A program made the position numbers and the translations under genes. The notes under the pieces were generated by a model that saw nothing but the letters and a program-made list of their open reading frames with translations, was not told the DNA's origin and did not search any database. Of a stretch of DNA of 13,278 nt, positions 6,814 to 13,278 are shown piece after piece. How positions within the stretch are numbered: position 1 is the first letter of the stretch; each line of letters opens with the position of its first letter. Origin of the DNA: Endobugula sp047619205 (GTDB lineage: Bacteria > Pseudomonadota > Gammaproteobacteria > Pseudomonadales > Cellvibrionaceae); the NCBI GenBank assembly GCA_047619205.1, contig JBLHJR010000078.1, forward strand, positions 1 through 13,278. Reading direction: 5' to 3'.

Positions 6814-6920
6814 CTGTTTACTTCCAATAGTTATTTGTTATAAGGTCAATACTCATCGATACTTGGAAGTGTCGATCATCATAATAATACATTAAAATCA
6901 TTTAAAATGAGGTTCTTTAC

Positions 6921-7538
6921 ATGGCATTTCTAGAGCATGCACTTGGTATTATGTTGCACCCCGACAGCGAGTGGAAAGCAATACGTAACGAAAAACATTC
7001 ATTTAGGCAAGTATTCTTAAGCCATGTGCCTTTGCTCGCACTTATCCCGACCATTTCGTTCTTTATTGGTGTTACTCAGGTGGGTTGGAGTGTCGGTAGT
7101 GGCGATCCTGTGCATCTGACAATGTTAAGTGCATTGGAGCTCTGTGGTCTGACATATTTTGCCTTGTTAATGGGTGTGTTTGTGTTGGGTGAGTTCATTA
7201 ATTTTATGGCTAAAACTTATGGGGTTAAAGATTCAGCTGAAAAGCGTCATTATGAAGGTACGGCCTTAGCGGTCTATGTGACCACTCCAGTGCTGTTGGC
7301 GGGTATTTTTGGGCTTTACCCTGATATTTGGCTTATTGCTAGTGCTATGGGCCTTGCGGGTGCTTATACCGTCTATTTGATTTACGAGGGCATCCCAATT
7401 TTAATGGATATCAATAAAGATCAGGCATTTATGTATGCAAGTTCGGTGGTTACCGTTGGTCTAGTCTTGATGGTAGTAGTATTAGTAGCTGCGGTTATTC
7501 TATGGAACGTAGGTATTGGTCCAGTGTATGTTGATTAG
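6921..7538 (+). CDS. Yip1-family inner-membrane protein
   Basis: A 205-residue integral membrane protein resembling the bacterial Yip1 domain family. It starts with the typical soluble N-terminus (LHPDSEWKAIRNE, residues 12-24: a P...W..I segment) and then has about five hydrophobic segments: 33-52, 70-96, 114-133, 135-156 and 173-198. Between the second and third lies a charged loop (KTYGVKDSAEKRHYEG) where the family usually has a conserved loop. No catalytic residues are seen and the function of bacterial Yip1 proteins is not established. The ATG is preceded by TGAGG about ten bases upstream. It is monocistronic: a terminator follows and the neighbours run the other way. Confidence 0.82.
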   Translation: MAFLEHALGIMLHPDSEWKAIRNEKHSFRQVFLSHVPLLALIPTISFFIGVTQVGWSVGSGDPVHLTMLSALELCGLTYFALLMGVFVLGEFINFMAKTYGVKDSAEKRHYEGTALAVYVTTPVLLAGIFGLYPDIWLIASAMGLAGAYTVYLIYEGIPILMDINKDQAFMYASSVVTVGLVLMVVVLVAAVILWNVGIGPVYVD

Positions 7539-7550
7539 TTAGAATAATGC

Positions 7551-7612
7551 AAAAACAGACAGGCAACAAAAAAGCAGGGAACCCCGCTTTTTTGTTGCCT
7601 GTCTGTTTTTTT
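7551..7612. terminator. very long bidirectional hairpin terminator
   Basis: The 25 bases at 7551-7575 are the exact reverse complement of 7586-7610, separated by only ten bases (AGGGAACCCC, itself nearly complementary). The outer arms end in A-runs on the left and T-runs on the right, so each strand reads as stem plus U-tract. It lies between the convergent Yip1-family gene and dolP and can terminate both. The stem is about twice the usual length. Confidence 0.92.
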
Positions 7613-7674
7613 CACCGTTATAAATAGTGACACATCAATTATTTTTACGCGTGCCTAATGAAGAGGAAGCTGAA

Positions 7675-8262
7675 TCAATCAATGTATTCAAATACCCTAA
7701 CCACTTCTTGGATTCCTGCGATATTACTACTGATGTCGGTAATGTAATCGGCTTGTGTTTTAGTTGTTAAACCCATGAGATAAAGTACGCTATCTTCAAC
7801 TACTGTTTTAACCTTTGCGCTGCTAATCATTTGGTCAGTAATAAAAGCGGTTTTTACTTTTGCTCCAAGCCATGTGTCGTTAGTTTTCACTAATAAAGCA
7901 GTATTGCCTTTTATTTGTAGTTCGTTGTACACTTTCCTGACGGTATTTACTTTCGCTGCTATTTGCTCTGCTAATAGTTTTAATTCGACAGTGGGCACTT
8001 GTCCAGTAAGCAAGATGATATTGTTAAAGCTGGTTACGTTGACATGGGCTAGTTTTAAGTCCGGGTCCGCCTTTCTAATGTTAACGCCAGCGATAATTTC
8101 TAAATTTTCATCGTCTAGATAAGTGCCAAACGATCTCTTGCCTGGGTCTGTCTCAATCGGCTGGTTGGTTGCGCCGTCAATGATTGCTGTACATCCAGAG
8201 AGAAATAATCCTGCGAGAAGTAAGCCTGTGTACAGTAAGTGAAGGTGGCTATTTTTTTTCAT
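7675..8262 (-). CDS. dolP: outer-membrane lipoprotein DolP, dual BON domain
   Basis: DolP (formerly YraP) is an outer-membrane lipoprotein that supports envelope integrity and BAM function. The 195-residue protein (E. coli 191) has a lipoprotein signal with lipobox LSGC and lipidated Cys24. Then come two BON domains, about 50-118 (VNVTSFNNIILLTGQVP, VYNEL) and 128-193 (NDTWLGAKVKTAFI, VLYLMGLTT, VVRVFEYI), in the same order and with the same NDTW.. start of the second domain as E. coli. I chose ATG 8262, with AGGA five bases upstream; ATG 8298 would add 12 hydrophilic residues before the signal and overlap diaA. Last gene of lpoA-yraN-diaA-dolP, 19 bases after diaA. Confidence 0.94.
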   Translation of the reverse strand: MKKNSHLHLLYTGLLLAGLFLSGCTAIIDGATNQPIETDPGKRSFGTYLDDENLEIIAGVNIRKADPDLKLAHVNVTSFNNIILLTGQVPTVELKLLAEQIAAKVNTVRKVYNELQIKGNTALLVKTNDTWLGAKVKTAFITDQMISSAKVKTVVEDSVLYLMGLTTKTQADYITDISSNIAGIQEVVRVFEYID

Positions 8263-8281
8263 GGTATTCCTGGGGTTGTTT

Positions 8282-8884
8282 TTATGATGGTTCTTCATCT
8301 ATAGGACCAAATAATTGTTCGTCGATAAGATCGCATAGGCAAAATAGTATCAGTAAATGCAATTCGTGAATACGTGATCTTGAATCAACCGGGACTAATA
8401 TTTCTTTATCGTTGGTGTCCAAAAGAGCGGAAAGATTACCGCCATCTCTTCCGCTTAAGGTAATAACAAGCATATCTTTTTCGTGGGCAGTTTGTATCGC
8501 CTGAAGTAAGTTGGATGGGTTTCCACTAGAGGACAGTATCACTAAGGTATCGCCTTTGTTGCCAAGGGCTCTTATTTCTTTAGCGAAAATTTCATTAAAG
8601 TTACTTTCGTAAGCGATAGAGGTCACATTAGTAAGATCACACCCTAGTGTAATGGCGGGTAAGCTAGGCCTCTCTCTCTCGAAGCGATTAATTAAGTTGT
8701 TAGTGAAGAGTTGGGCTAGTGCGGCAGAGGGGCCATTGCCACAGACCAATATTTTTCCACCATTTAACAGGCAGTTTACCATCGTTCCGCTGGCTTCAAC
8801 AATATGTGGTAGCAGCTGCTCACTTGCTTGTATTTTAGCTTCGACGCTACGTTGGAAAATTTTATATATTCGCTCTTCAAACAT
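8282..8884 (-). CDS. diaA: DnaA initiator-associating protein DiaA (SIS domain)
   Basis: DiaA forms a homotetramer that binds DnaA and promotes ordered assembly at oriC. The 200-residue protein (E. coli 196) is one SIS domain of the GmhA type: CGNGPSAA (48-55) and SSSGNPSN (118-125) are the phosphosugar-binding loops, followed by LSGRDGGNLSALL. INRFERERPSLPAITL (65-80) matches DiaA closely. The C-terminal CLCDLIDEQLF keeps the Leu-Phe pair (191-192) that corresponds to the E. coli residues reported for DnaA binding. There is no clear Shine-Dalgarno, but the start lies six bases after the yraN stop, so translation is probably coupled. GmhA (sedoheptulose-7-phosphate isomerase) is the alternative, less likely given the neighbours. 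Confidence 0.93.
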   Translation of the reverse strand: MFEERIYKIFQRSVEAKIQASEQLLPHIVEASGTMVNCLLNGGKILVCGNGPSAALAQLFTNNLINRFERERPSLPAITLGCDLTNVTSIAYESNFNEIFAKEIRALGNKGDTLVILSSSGNPSNLLQAIQTAHEKDMLVITLSGRDGGNLSALLDTNDKEILVPVDSRSRIHELHLLILFCLCDLIDEQLFGPIDEEPS

Positions 8885-8890
8885 AGTGGG

Positions 8891-9289
8891 TCACAGTGTG
8901 TTGGTCGGGATAAAGGCATGCTTTATCCAATGAATAGAAAATGGACTGTTTTCTGAGTTGAGATCACTTTGAGTGTTGGGGTACACGCTAACAATATCAA
9001 AGCGACTAGCGTTGGTCTCGGTTAAACCCTGTTTATATAAATAATGCCGGGCTGTATTAATGATTTTTTGTTGCTTCTTATAAGTAACGGCTTCGAGGCC
9101 TGAGCCGTAATGATTGTTACGTCTATATTTTACCTCTATAAAAACAAGATGATGCGTATCCTGCATAATAAGATCGATCTCGCCTCTTCGGCAGAAATAA
9201 TTCTCTTTAATTATCCTTAGGCCTTGCTGCTGTAAAAACTCTTTGGCAGCGTTTTCTGCTTTTTTCCCTATATCCTGCGCAGTTAGCAC
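8891..9289 (-). CDS. yraN: YraN family protein (UPF0102, nuclease-like fold)
   Basis: A 132-residue member of UPF0102, the conserved partner of lpoA and diaA in gammaproteobacteria. It has the family signature of a Holliday-junction-resolvase-like nuclease fold: RRGEIDLI (34-41) and FIEVKYR (50-56) with acidic residues Glu37, Asp39, Glu52 and Lys54 in the E..D..ExK arrangement. The activity of the family is not established. The start is GTG at 9289, with AGGAA six bases upstream; no ATG fits. It lies 46 bases after the lpoA stop and six before diaA. Confidence 0.92.
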   Translation of the reverse strand: MLTAQDIGKKAENAAKEFLQQQGLRIIKENYFCRRGEIDLIMQDTHHLVFIEVKYRRNNHYGSGLEAVTYKKQQKIINTARHYLYKQGLTETNASRFDIVSVYPNTQSDLNSENSPFSIHWIKHAFIPTNTL

Positions 9290-9335
9290 TTAAAATTCCT
9301 TTTTAGTATGAGCTTCCTTTACTGCTTAAAGTATA

Positions 9336-11234
9336 TTACAAAGCATCATCGCTGGATAGCGTCAGCGTGCGTAAAGGCAGTAGTTCTCCACGAGATATCT
9401 TTGCCCAGAACTGTTTTCTAGATACGCGTTTTTGCTTGTCAATACTTAGCTGTCCTGTTGCGCCATATAATGCTTGCTCGCCTAGATGATAAAGTTGTTG
9501 TAAGCGAGGGTAGAGTAAAAAGCTGTCAACTCCCAGCGCATACAAGCGTTCATAGCCTACTTCAACGTTGATGTTTTTATCAATAAGTTTTTTTTCTTCC
9601 GTTGCCGTATTGATTAACCAAGGCATGGTAGTTAGGCGGATGTTGTTGAGATCACTATTCTTGTTTTTACCATTGCTACTAGAATAAATTTGGCTGGTAG
9701 CATATACGGGAATGTCTGCAGCATAATGAAAATTAAGTGTGGGTTTTATTTGTCGGCCTTCTTGTTGGCGAGCGACTAAAAAAATCATATCAATATCTGC
9801 GCGACGTCGCGGCTCAAATTCAAAACCCATGCCGAATAAGCGTTTTAATTCAGTGGCTCTTTGATGGCTTTTGTCAATTTTAAGTATATTTTTAATGGTC
9901 TCTGAGTAACTTGCGGAATTGTTTAGGTGGCTATTGTTTATGATAGTGCCTCCATACTGTTGCCAGCGAGCAATAAATGCATCGGAAACACGTTGGCTCC
10001 ATTTTGCTTTTGATGACATGATTAATACTTGTCGATGGCCTTCTAACCATGCACGGTCGGCGACTTGAACGGCTTCATCCTCTAAAGAAAGGCCAAATTG
10101 ATAAAGTGGTTTTTCTTCATTAGTGTCGGGTGTCGAAGTGCTTTTTTCTAGATAGTTAAGGGCCAGTGTTGGTACAGATAGGGAAGGCCTTTGTTGTAAT
10201 AAATTAACGTTATTTTTGGAAAGTGGACCGATAATGATGTCGGCGCCGTTAAGCGTGGCGCGATCATAAAGTGTATTGATGTGTTCGCTGCTAGTGTCGT
10301 AAAGGGTAATAGTAGGATTGTTTTGTTGAGTGTTTTTATTTTGATAGTAGGCGGCTAAGAAACCATCTCGAATGGCTTGGCCTGCCTTTTCAAGTTTGCC
10401 ATTTAGCGGTAGCAGTAATGCAATATTGTTGGGGCTTGTTTGTATTAGTCCCTGTAGTAGGGCGAGGTCAGCAGGTAATTGCTGGCTGGCCGGGTGGTTG
10501 GGGTTGTCAGCGCTCCAGTTAAGGATGGAAGTGTTTTGTAACTGTAGGCTACCTTGAGATTGTTTGCTTAAAGCCGCTAGCTCAAGCCAGCCTTTTAATA
10601 TTGTGTCAGTTATATCTTGTTGTAATGTGACAAGCTCACTATAAGTTAGCTTGGATAAGTATTGCCATATGAGGTTATTGTTATTATTGATGTCGGCGGT
10701 GTCGAATAATAATATGCCTAAGGCAATGCGTTCATTGAGGCTTATAATGGCTTCGCCAATTTGGCTGTATAGTATGGCTCTAGCTTGGTGAAATTGTCGT
10801 TGTTGTTCTATGGTGAATTGGTCTATAAGAGATTCTAATTTGATGTTTGAGAGTAATTGCTTGGCTTTGAATAACGACTGATCTTCTAGGTAAATGCGAC
10901 CAGCAATAATGTTGTGGGCAATATAGTGGGTATTGTCAAGCGTGTCAGTATTAGTGACCTCAATTATGTTCTTAGCTTGTTGTAATTCGCCGAGGTTGAA
11001 TAATTGAGTGGCAATGACAATTAGCTGTTCCTCTCGCTGCGGAGAGGTAAGTAGTTCGGCTCTTTTTACTGCGCTCATTAGTGCATCGAGAGAATTGTCA
11101 GCATCTATTTCACTAGCCCTAGCGTCTCCATTTGGTTGAGTGGGTGTTGAACAGCTGGTGATTAGTCCAGCCAAAACGGTGATTAATACCCAGTTTATAC
11201 AAGTGGTTTTAGACAAAATATGTTTCAATGGCAT
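9336..11234 (-). CDS. lpoA: penicillin-binding protein activator LpoA
   Basis: LpoA is an outer-membrane lipoprotein that reaches through the periplasm to activate PBP1A transpeptidation. The 632-residue protein (E. coli 678) has a lipoprotein signal with lipobox ITSC and lipidated Cys28. An alpha-helical TPR-like region follows (about 45-255), then a periplasmic-binding-protein-like domain beginning NIALLLPLNGKLEKAGQAIRDG (270-291). Later family landmarks are ADIIIGPLSK, RRRADIDMIFLVARQ and GVDSFLLYPRL. Linker segments are rich in Q, N and S. ATG 11234 is preceded by AGAGAAA. It is first in the operon with yraN, diaA and dolP, and divergent from rsmI by only 27 bases. Confidence 0.94.
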   Translation of the reverse strand: MPLKHILSKTTCINWVLITVLAGLITSCSTPTQPNGDARASEIDADNSLDALMSAVKRAELLTSPQREEQLIVIATQLFNLGELQQAKNIIEVTNTDTLDNTHYIAHNIIAGRIYLEDQSLFKAKQLLSNIKLESLIDQFTIEQQRQFHQARAILYSQIGEAIISLNERIALGILLFDTADINNNNNLIWQYLSKLTYSELVTLQQDITDTILKGWLELAALSKQSQGSLQLQNTSILNWSADNPNHPASQQLPADLALLQGLIQTSPNNIALLLPLNGKLEKAGQAIRDGFLAAYYQNKNTQQNNPTITLYDTSSEHINTLYDRATLNGADIIIGPLSKNNVNLLQQRPSLSVPTLALNYLEKSTSTPDTNEEKPLYQFGLSLEDEAVQVADRAWLEGHRQVLIMSSKAKWSQRVSDAFIARWQQYGGTIINNSHLNNSASYSETIKNILKIDKSHQRATELKRLFGMGFEFEPRRRADIDMIFLVARQQEGRQIKPTLNFHYAADIPVYATSQIYSSSNGKNKNSDLNNIRLTTMPWLINTATEEKKLIDKNINVEVGYERLYALGVDSFLLYPRLQQLYHLGEQALYGATGQLSIDKQKRVSRKQFWAKISRGELLPLRTLTLSSDDAL

Positions 11235-11261
11235 TAATTTTCTCTGGAATATCGATTGCTT

Positions 11262-12110
11262 ATGTATGATTCAAATCTTGGTGTACTTTATGTTGTGGCA
11301 ACGCCTATCGGCAATTTGAGTGATATGGTGCCCCGAGCAATAGAAACGCTTCAAAAGGTTGATGTCATCGCTGCCGAGGATACCCGTCATAGTGCTAAGT
11401 TGCTACAATATTTTGGTATTTCTACCAAGGTTATGGCCTACCATGATCACAGTAATGAGCATAGGCTACAGGCATTAATCGATATTTTGCTGTCAGGGCA
11501 ATCGATAGCGTTAATCTCCGATGCAGGTACACCGTTAATTTCTGATCCGGGTTACAAGCTAGTCAATGTCGCCAGAGAGCATAGCGTTAGAGTGGTGCCT
11601 ATTCCCGGTGCCTGCGCTTTAGTGGCTGCATTGTCGGTATCAGGATTGCCTTCCAATCAGTTTGTGTTTGAAGGCTTTCTGCCAGCGAAGTCTTCTTCGC
11701 GGTGTAAAATTCTTGAGTCGATGCGGCGTGAGCATAGAACTGCGATTTTTTATGAGTCCCCCCATCGTATTGTTGACTCCTTAAAGGATTTTCAATCAGT
11801 GTTGGGTGGAGATAGATGTTTGGTGATTGCGCGGGAATTGACAAAAACATTTGAGACGGTGTTGTCCGGTACGATTACTGATGTGATTGAGCAAGTACGT
11901 GAGGATGCTAATCAGCAAAGAGGAGAGTTTGTTGTATTGCTAAAGGGGTGTGAGCAAAAGGCAGAAAATGCAACGATTACAGAAGATGCAGAGAGGTTGA
12001 TGCGTATATTGTTAGAGTATGTGCCGATTAAGATTGCTTCGGCCATAGCAGCTAAGGTGACCGGGATTAAAAAAAGGCAGCTGTACCAGTGGGCCTTGGG
12101 TCTTAAGTGA
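11262..12110 (+). CDS. rsmI: 16S rRNA (cytidine1402-2'-O)-methyltransferase RsmI
   Basis: RsmI 2'-O-methylates C1402 of 16S rRNA at the P site, using S-adenosylmethionine. The product is 282 residues (E. coli 286). Landmarks of the tetrapyrrole-methylase fold are present: LYVVATPIGNLSDM (9-22), VIAAEDTRHSAKLLQYFGI (35-53), ALISDAGTPLISDPGYKLV (83-101), FEGFLPAKSSSR, IFYESPHRI and ARELTKTFET, with a C-terminal helical segment GIKKRQLYQWAL. The start is ambiguous: ATG 11262 has GGAA 12 bases upstream, whereas TTG 11256 would have it six bases upstream and add two residues. It is divergent from lpoA, as in Pseudomonas. Confidence 0.95.
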   Translation: MYDSNLGVLYVVATPIGNLSDMVPRAIETLQKVDVIAAEDTRHSAKLLQYFGISTKVMAYHDHSNEHRLQALIDILLSGQSIALISDAGTPLISDPGYKLVNVAREHSVRVVPIPGACALVAALSVSGLPSNQFVFEGFLPAKSSSRCKILESMRREHRTAIFYESPHRIVDSLKDFQSVLGGDRCLVIARELTKTFETVLSGTITDVIEQVREDANQQRGEFVVLLKGCEQKAENATITEDAERLMRILLEYVPIKIASAIAAKVTGIKKRQLYQWALGLK

Positions 12111-12124
12111 TTTTTGATGGCTTT

Positions 12125-12622
12125 TTAGGCAATCTCTTTGGCCGCATCAATAAACGCGCGCTTATCCTTATCGTCTTCAATATAAGAGGAAAGGGTATGG
12201 ATAAGATTGTCGAGTGACGCACTTCTTTCTATCTGCTCTTCGAAAATAACATCAGCAATAGGCCCTACATATTCAACAAATAAATCACGTGCTTTATCTT
12301 CAAGGTGGTCAGGCAGCAGTTTTTGTTGATTGTTTTCATTCTTTGTTGCAGATAATTGCTGGATTATATCTTTTGTGCTTGGGATACTCTCAATATTGTG
12401 TGTTTCTGCGCCATCATGAAACTGAAATTTAATGGGTTTCATACCCATAAGCTCTTTCAGAGCATCTTTACCGTGAAGATTGCGGGTTTTGATGGAAACC
12501 ATGTCTCCTTGAGCAAAATAGATTTGTAGTAGTTTTTTGTGCTCATCGAGTAAAAATAATCCACCCGTTGCTTTAGCCTTATGTTTCTCGGAGATAATCT
12601 TAATGGTGTCGAGTGTTTTCAT
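12125..12622 (-). CDS. DUF4388-like protein with C-terminal GPIA-type domain
   Basis: A 165-residue cytoplasmic protein of unknown function. Residues 15-70 (GGLFLLDEHKKLLQIYFAQ, GDMVSIKTRN, GKDALKELM, IKFQFHDG) follow the DUF4388 (PatA N-terminal-like) pattern: a short beta sheet, a G-x-x-V turn, G..AL helix, then F.F. After a charged linker, residues 107-163 (LEDKARDLFVEYVGPIADVIFEEQ, then a DKDKRAFIDAA end) resemble a small domain found at the C-terminus of some signalling proteins. No enzyme motif is seen. The start at 12622 lacks a Shine-Dalgarno; TATAAT at 12627-12632 on this strand lies so close that the mRNA could be leaderless. ATG 12676 would add 18 poorly conserved-looking residues. 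It is convergent with rsmI, 14 bases apart. Confidence 0.7.
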   Translation of the reverse strand: MKTLDTIKIISEKHKAKATGGLFLLDEHKKLLQIYFAQGDMVSIKTRNLHGKDALKELMGMKPIKFQFHDGAETHNIESIPSTKDIIQQLSATKNENNQQKLLPDHLEDKARDLFVEYVGPIADVIFEEQIERSASLDNLIHTLSSYIEDDKDKRAFIDAAKEIA

Positions 12623-12845
12623 AGTTATTATAATATGTGGTGTTAATTGATTGGGCTGTTTGGTGCAGTAAATCATAAATTCATGAAGCTAGCTGTTCAG
12701 TTTGTTGCAAAACCTTGATATTTCACCCGTGGATTGCGCACTTAAGGGTAATTGTACTAATGTCATAGCAGCCAACTTTATCACTAGCTAAGCACTACAT
12801 CAATCATCAGTGTGTTAATAAATGGTGCTAATCTTATGAAATTAC

Positions 12846-12874
12846 TTGTTTTTATTGGATCTGAGAGTTATCTT
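12846..12874 (+). promoter_or_regulatory. predicted rnpB promoter
   Basis: TTGTTT (12846-12851) and TATCTT (12869-12874) are 17 bases apart; a start about eight bases downstream falls at the predicted 5' end of RNase P RNA (near 12883). The agreement of position with the RNA end is the main support, since the hexamers themselves are moderate. No other gene signals are seen between 12677 and 12845. Confidence 0.5.
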
Positions 12875-12882
12875 CTGCAATT

Positions 12883-13278
12883 GGAGTTGGCTCGGCAATC
12901 GCTTGGTGTTTTGCTTGAATATTCATCTTGTTTATTTAAGGCGGCATTAAGAGGAAAGTCCGGGCTCCATAGGGTAGAGTGCCAGGTAATTCCTGGGGGG
13001 CGTGAGCCTACGGAAAGTGCAGCAGAAAATAAACCGCCACGGTTGGTTAATTTCAATTGCGGTAAGGGTGAAATGGTGCGGTAAGAGCGCACCGCGCAAC
13101 TGGTAACAGCTTGTGGCATGGTAAACCCCGCTCGGAGCAAGATCAAATAGGAATCCACTTACTTTTATTAGTATAAAGCGTGACCCGCGCTGGATTCGGG
13201 TAGATTGCTAAAGATGTATGGTGACGTGCATCGTAGATGAATGATTGTCCACGACAGAACCCGGCTTACAGGCCAACT
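12883..13278 (+). ncRNA. rnpB: RNase P RNA, bacterial type A (3' end just beyond window)
   Basis: This is the catalytic RNA that cleaves the 5' leader of pre-tRNAs. The conserved core is plain: GAGGAAAGTCCGGGCTCCA (12951-12969), GTGCCAGGTAA, GGTAAGGGTGAAA, GTGCGGTAAGAGCGCACC, GGTAAACCCC, the CAAATAGG segment and ACGACAGAACCCGGCTTA (13252-13269). Helix P1 forms between AGTTGGCT near 12885 and GGCCAACT at 13271-13278, so only a few 3' bases are missing. The P3 arm (about 12900-12945) is AT-rich. P15 (GAATCCA/TGGATTC) encloses a loop region with an extra AT-rich hairpin and no GG dinucleotide (see findings). ORFs across this stretch are shadows. Confidence 0.98.

Noticed and set aside
6707..6895. 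A 62-codon ORF with a hydrophobic C-terminal half
   Set aside because: It starts at TTG without a ribosome binding site, overlaps the extended -10 promoter and the terminator-like stem, and ends in low-complexity isoleucine codons.
12812..13158. ORFs on both strands at the end of the window
   Set aside because: They lie across the RNase P RNA and its promoter; the conserved rnpB core explains this sequence.

Overview
The window is a chromosomal segment of a gammaproteobacterium of moderate GC. The gene order rplM-rpsI-petA-petB/C-sspA-sspB, then dolP-diaA-yraN-lpoA, rsmI and rnpB, is the housekeeping block known from Pseudomonas and relatives. Protein sequences (SspA, SspB, DolP, DiaA, LpoA, RsmI) resemble their gammaproteobacterial versions throughout. 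I infer a marine-type lineage near Pseudomonadales/Cellvibrionales; species level is not visible.

Layout. 1-459: upstream region with a putative small mobile or MITE-like element (about 123-305) and the rplM promoter. 460-1350: rplM-rpsI and a clear terminator. 1597-4424: the cytochrome bc1 genes. The Rieske gene petA overlaps by one base a single long ORF that encodes cytochrome b and cytochrome c1 as one polypeptide; in most proteobacteria these are two genes. 4539-5625: sspA and sspB, the stringent starvation pair. 5746-6408 (minus): a TorF-family outer-membrane protein. 6409-6920: a 512-base divergent intergenic region with a sigma-54-like promoter, repeated ATAGCACC motifs and a possible short RNA gene. 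6921-7538: a Yip1-family membrane protein, ending in an exceptionally long hairpin. 7675-11234 (minus): lpoA-yraN-diaA-dolP, an envelope and replication-initiation operon. 11262-12110: rsmI, divergent from lpoA with almost no spacer. 12125-12622 (minus): a DUF4388-like protein. 12883-end: RNase P RNA, cut a few bases short by the window end.

How it fits together. Most genes are core: ribosome (L13, S9, RsmI), respiratory complex III, the SspA/SspB regulator and ClpXP adaptor, tRNA processing, and envelope homeostasis (LpoA, DolP). Relative to the Pseudomonas arrangement, the torF/yip1 pair between sspB and dolP, and the DUF4388-like gene between rsmI and rnpB, look inserted.

I see no defence system, CRISPR or prophage. 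The points most worth following are the cytochrome b-c1 fusion with two extra membrane segments in its linker, the RNase P RNA whose L15 loop lacks a GG for tRNA-CCA pairing, and the predicted sigma-54/NtrC-like control of torF.
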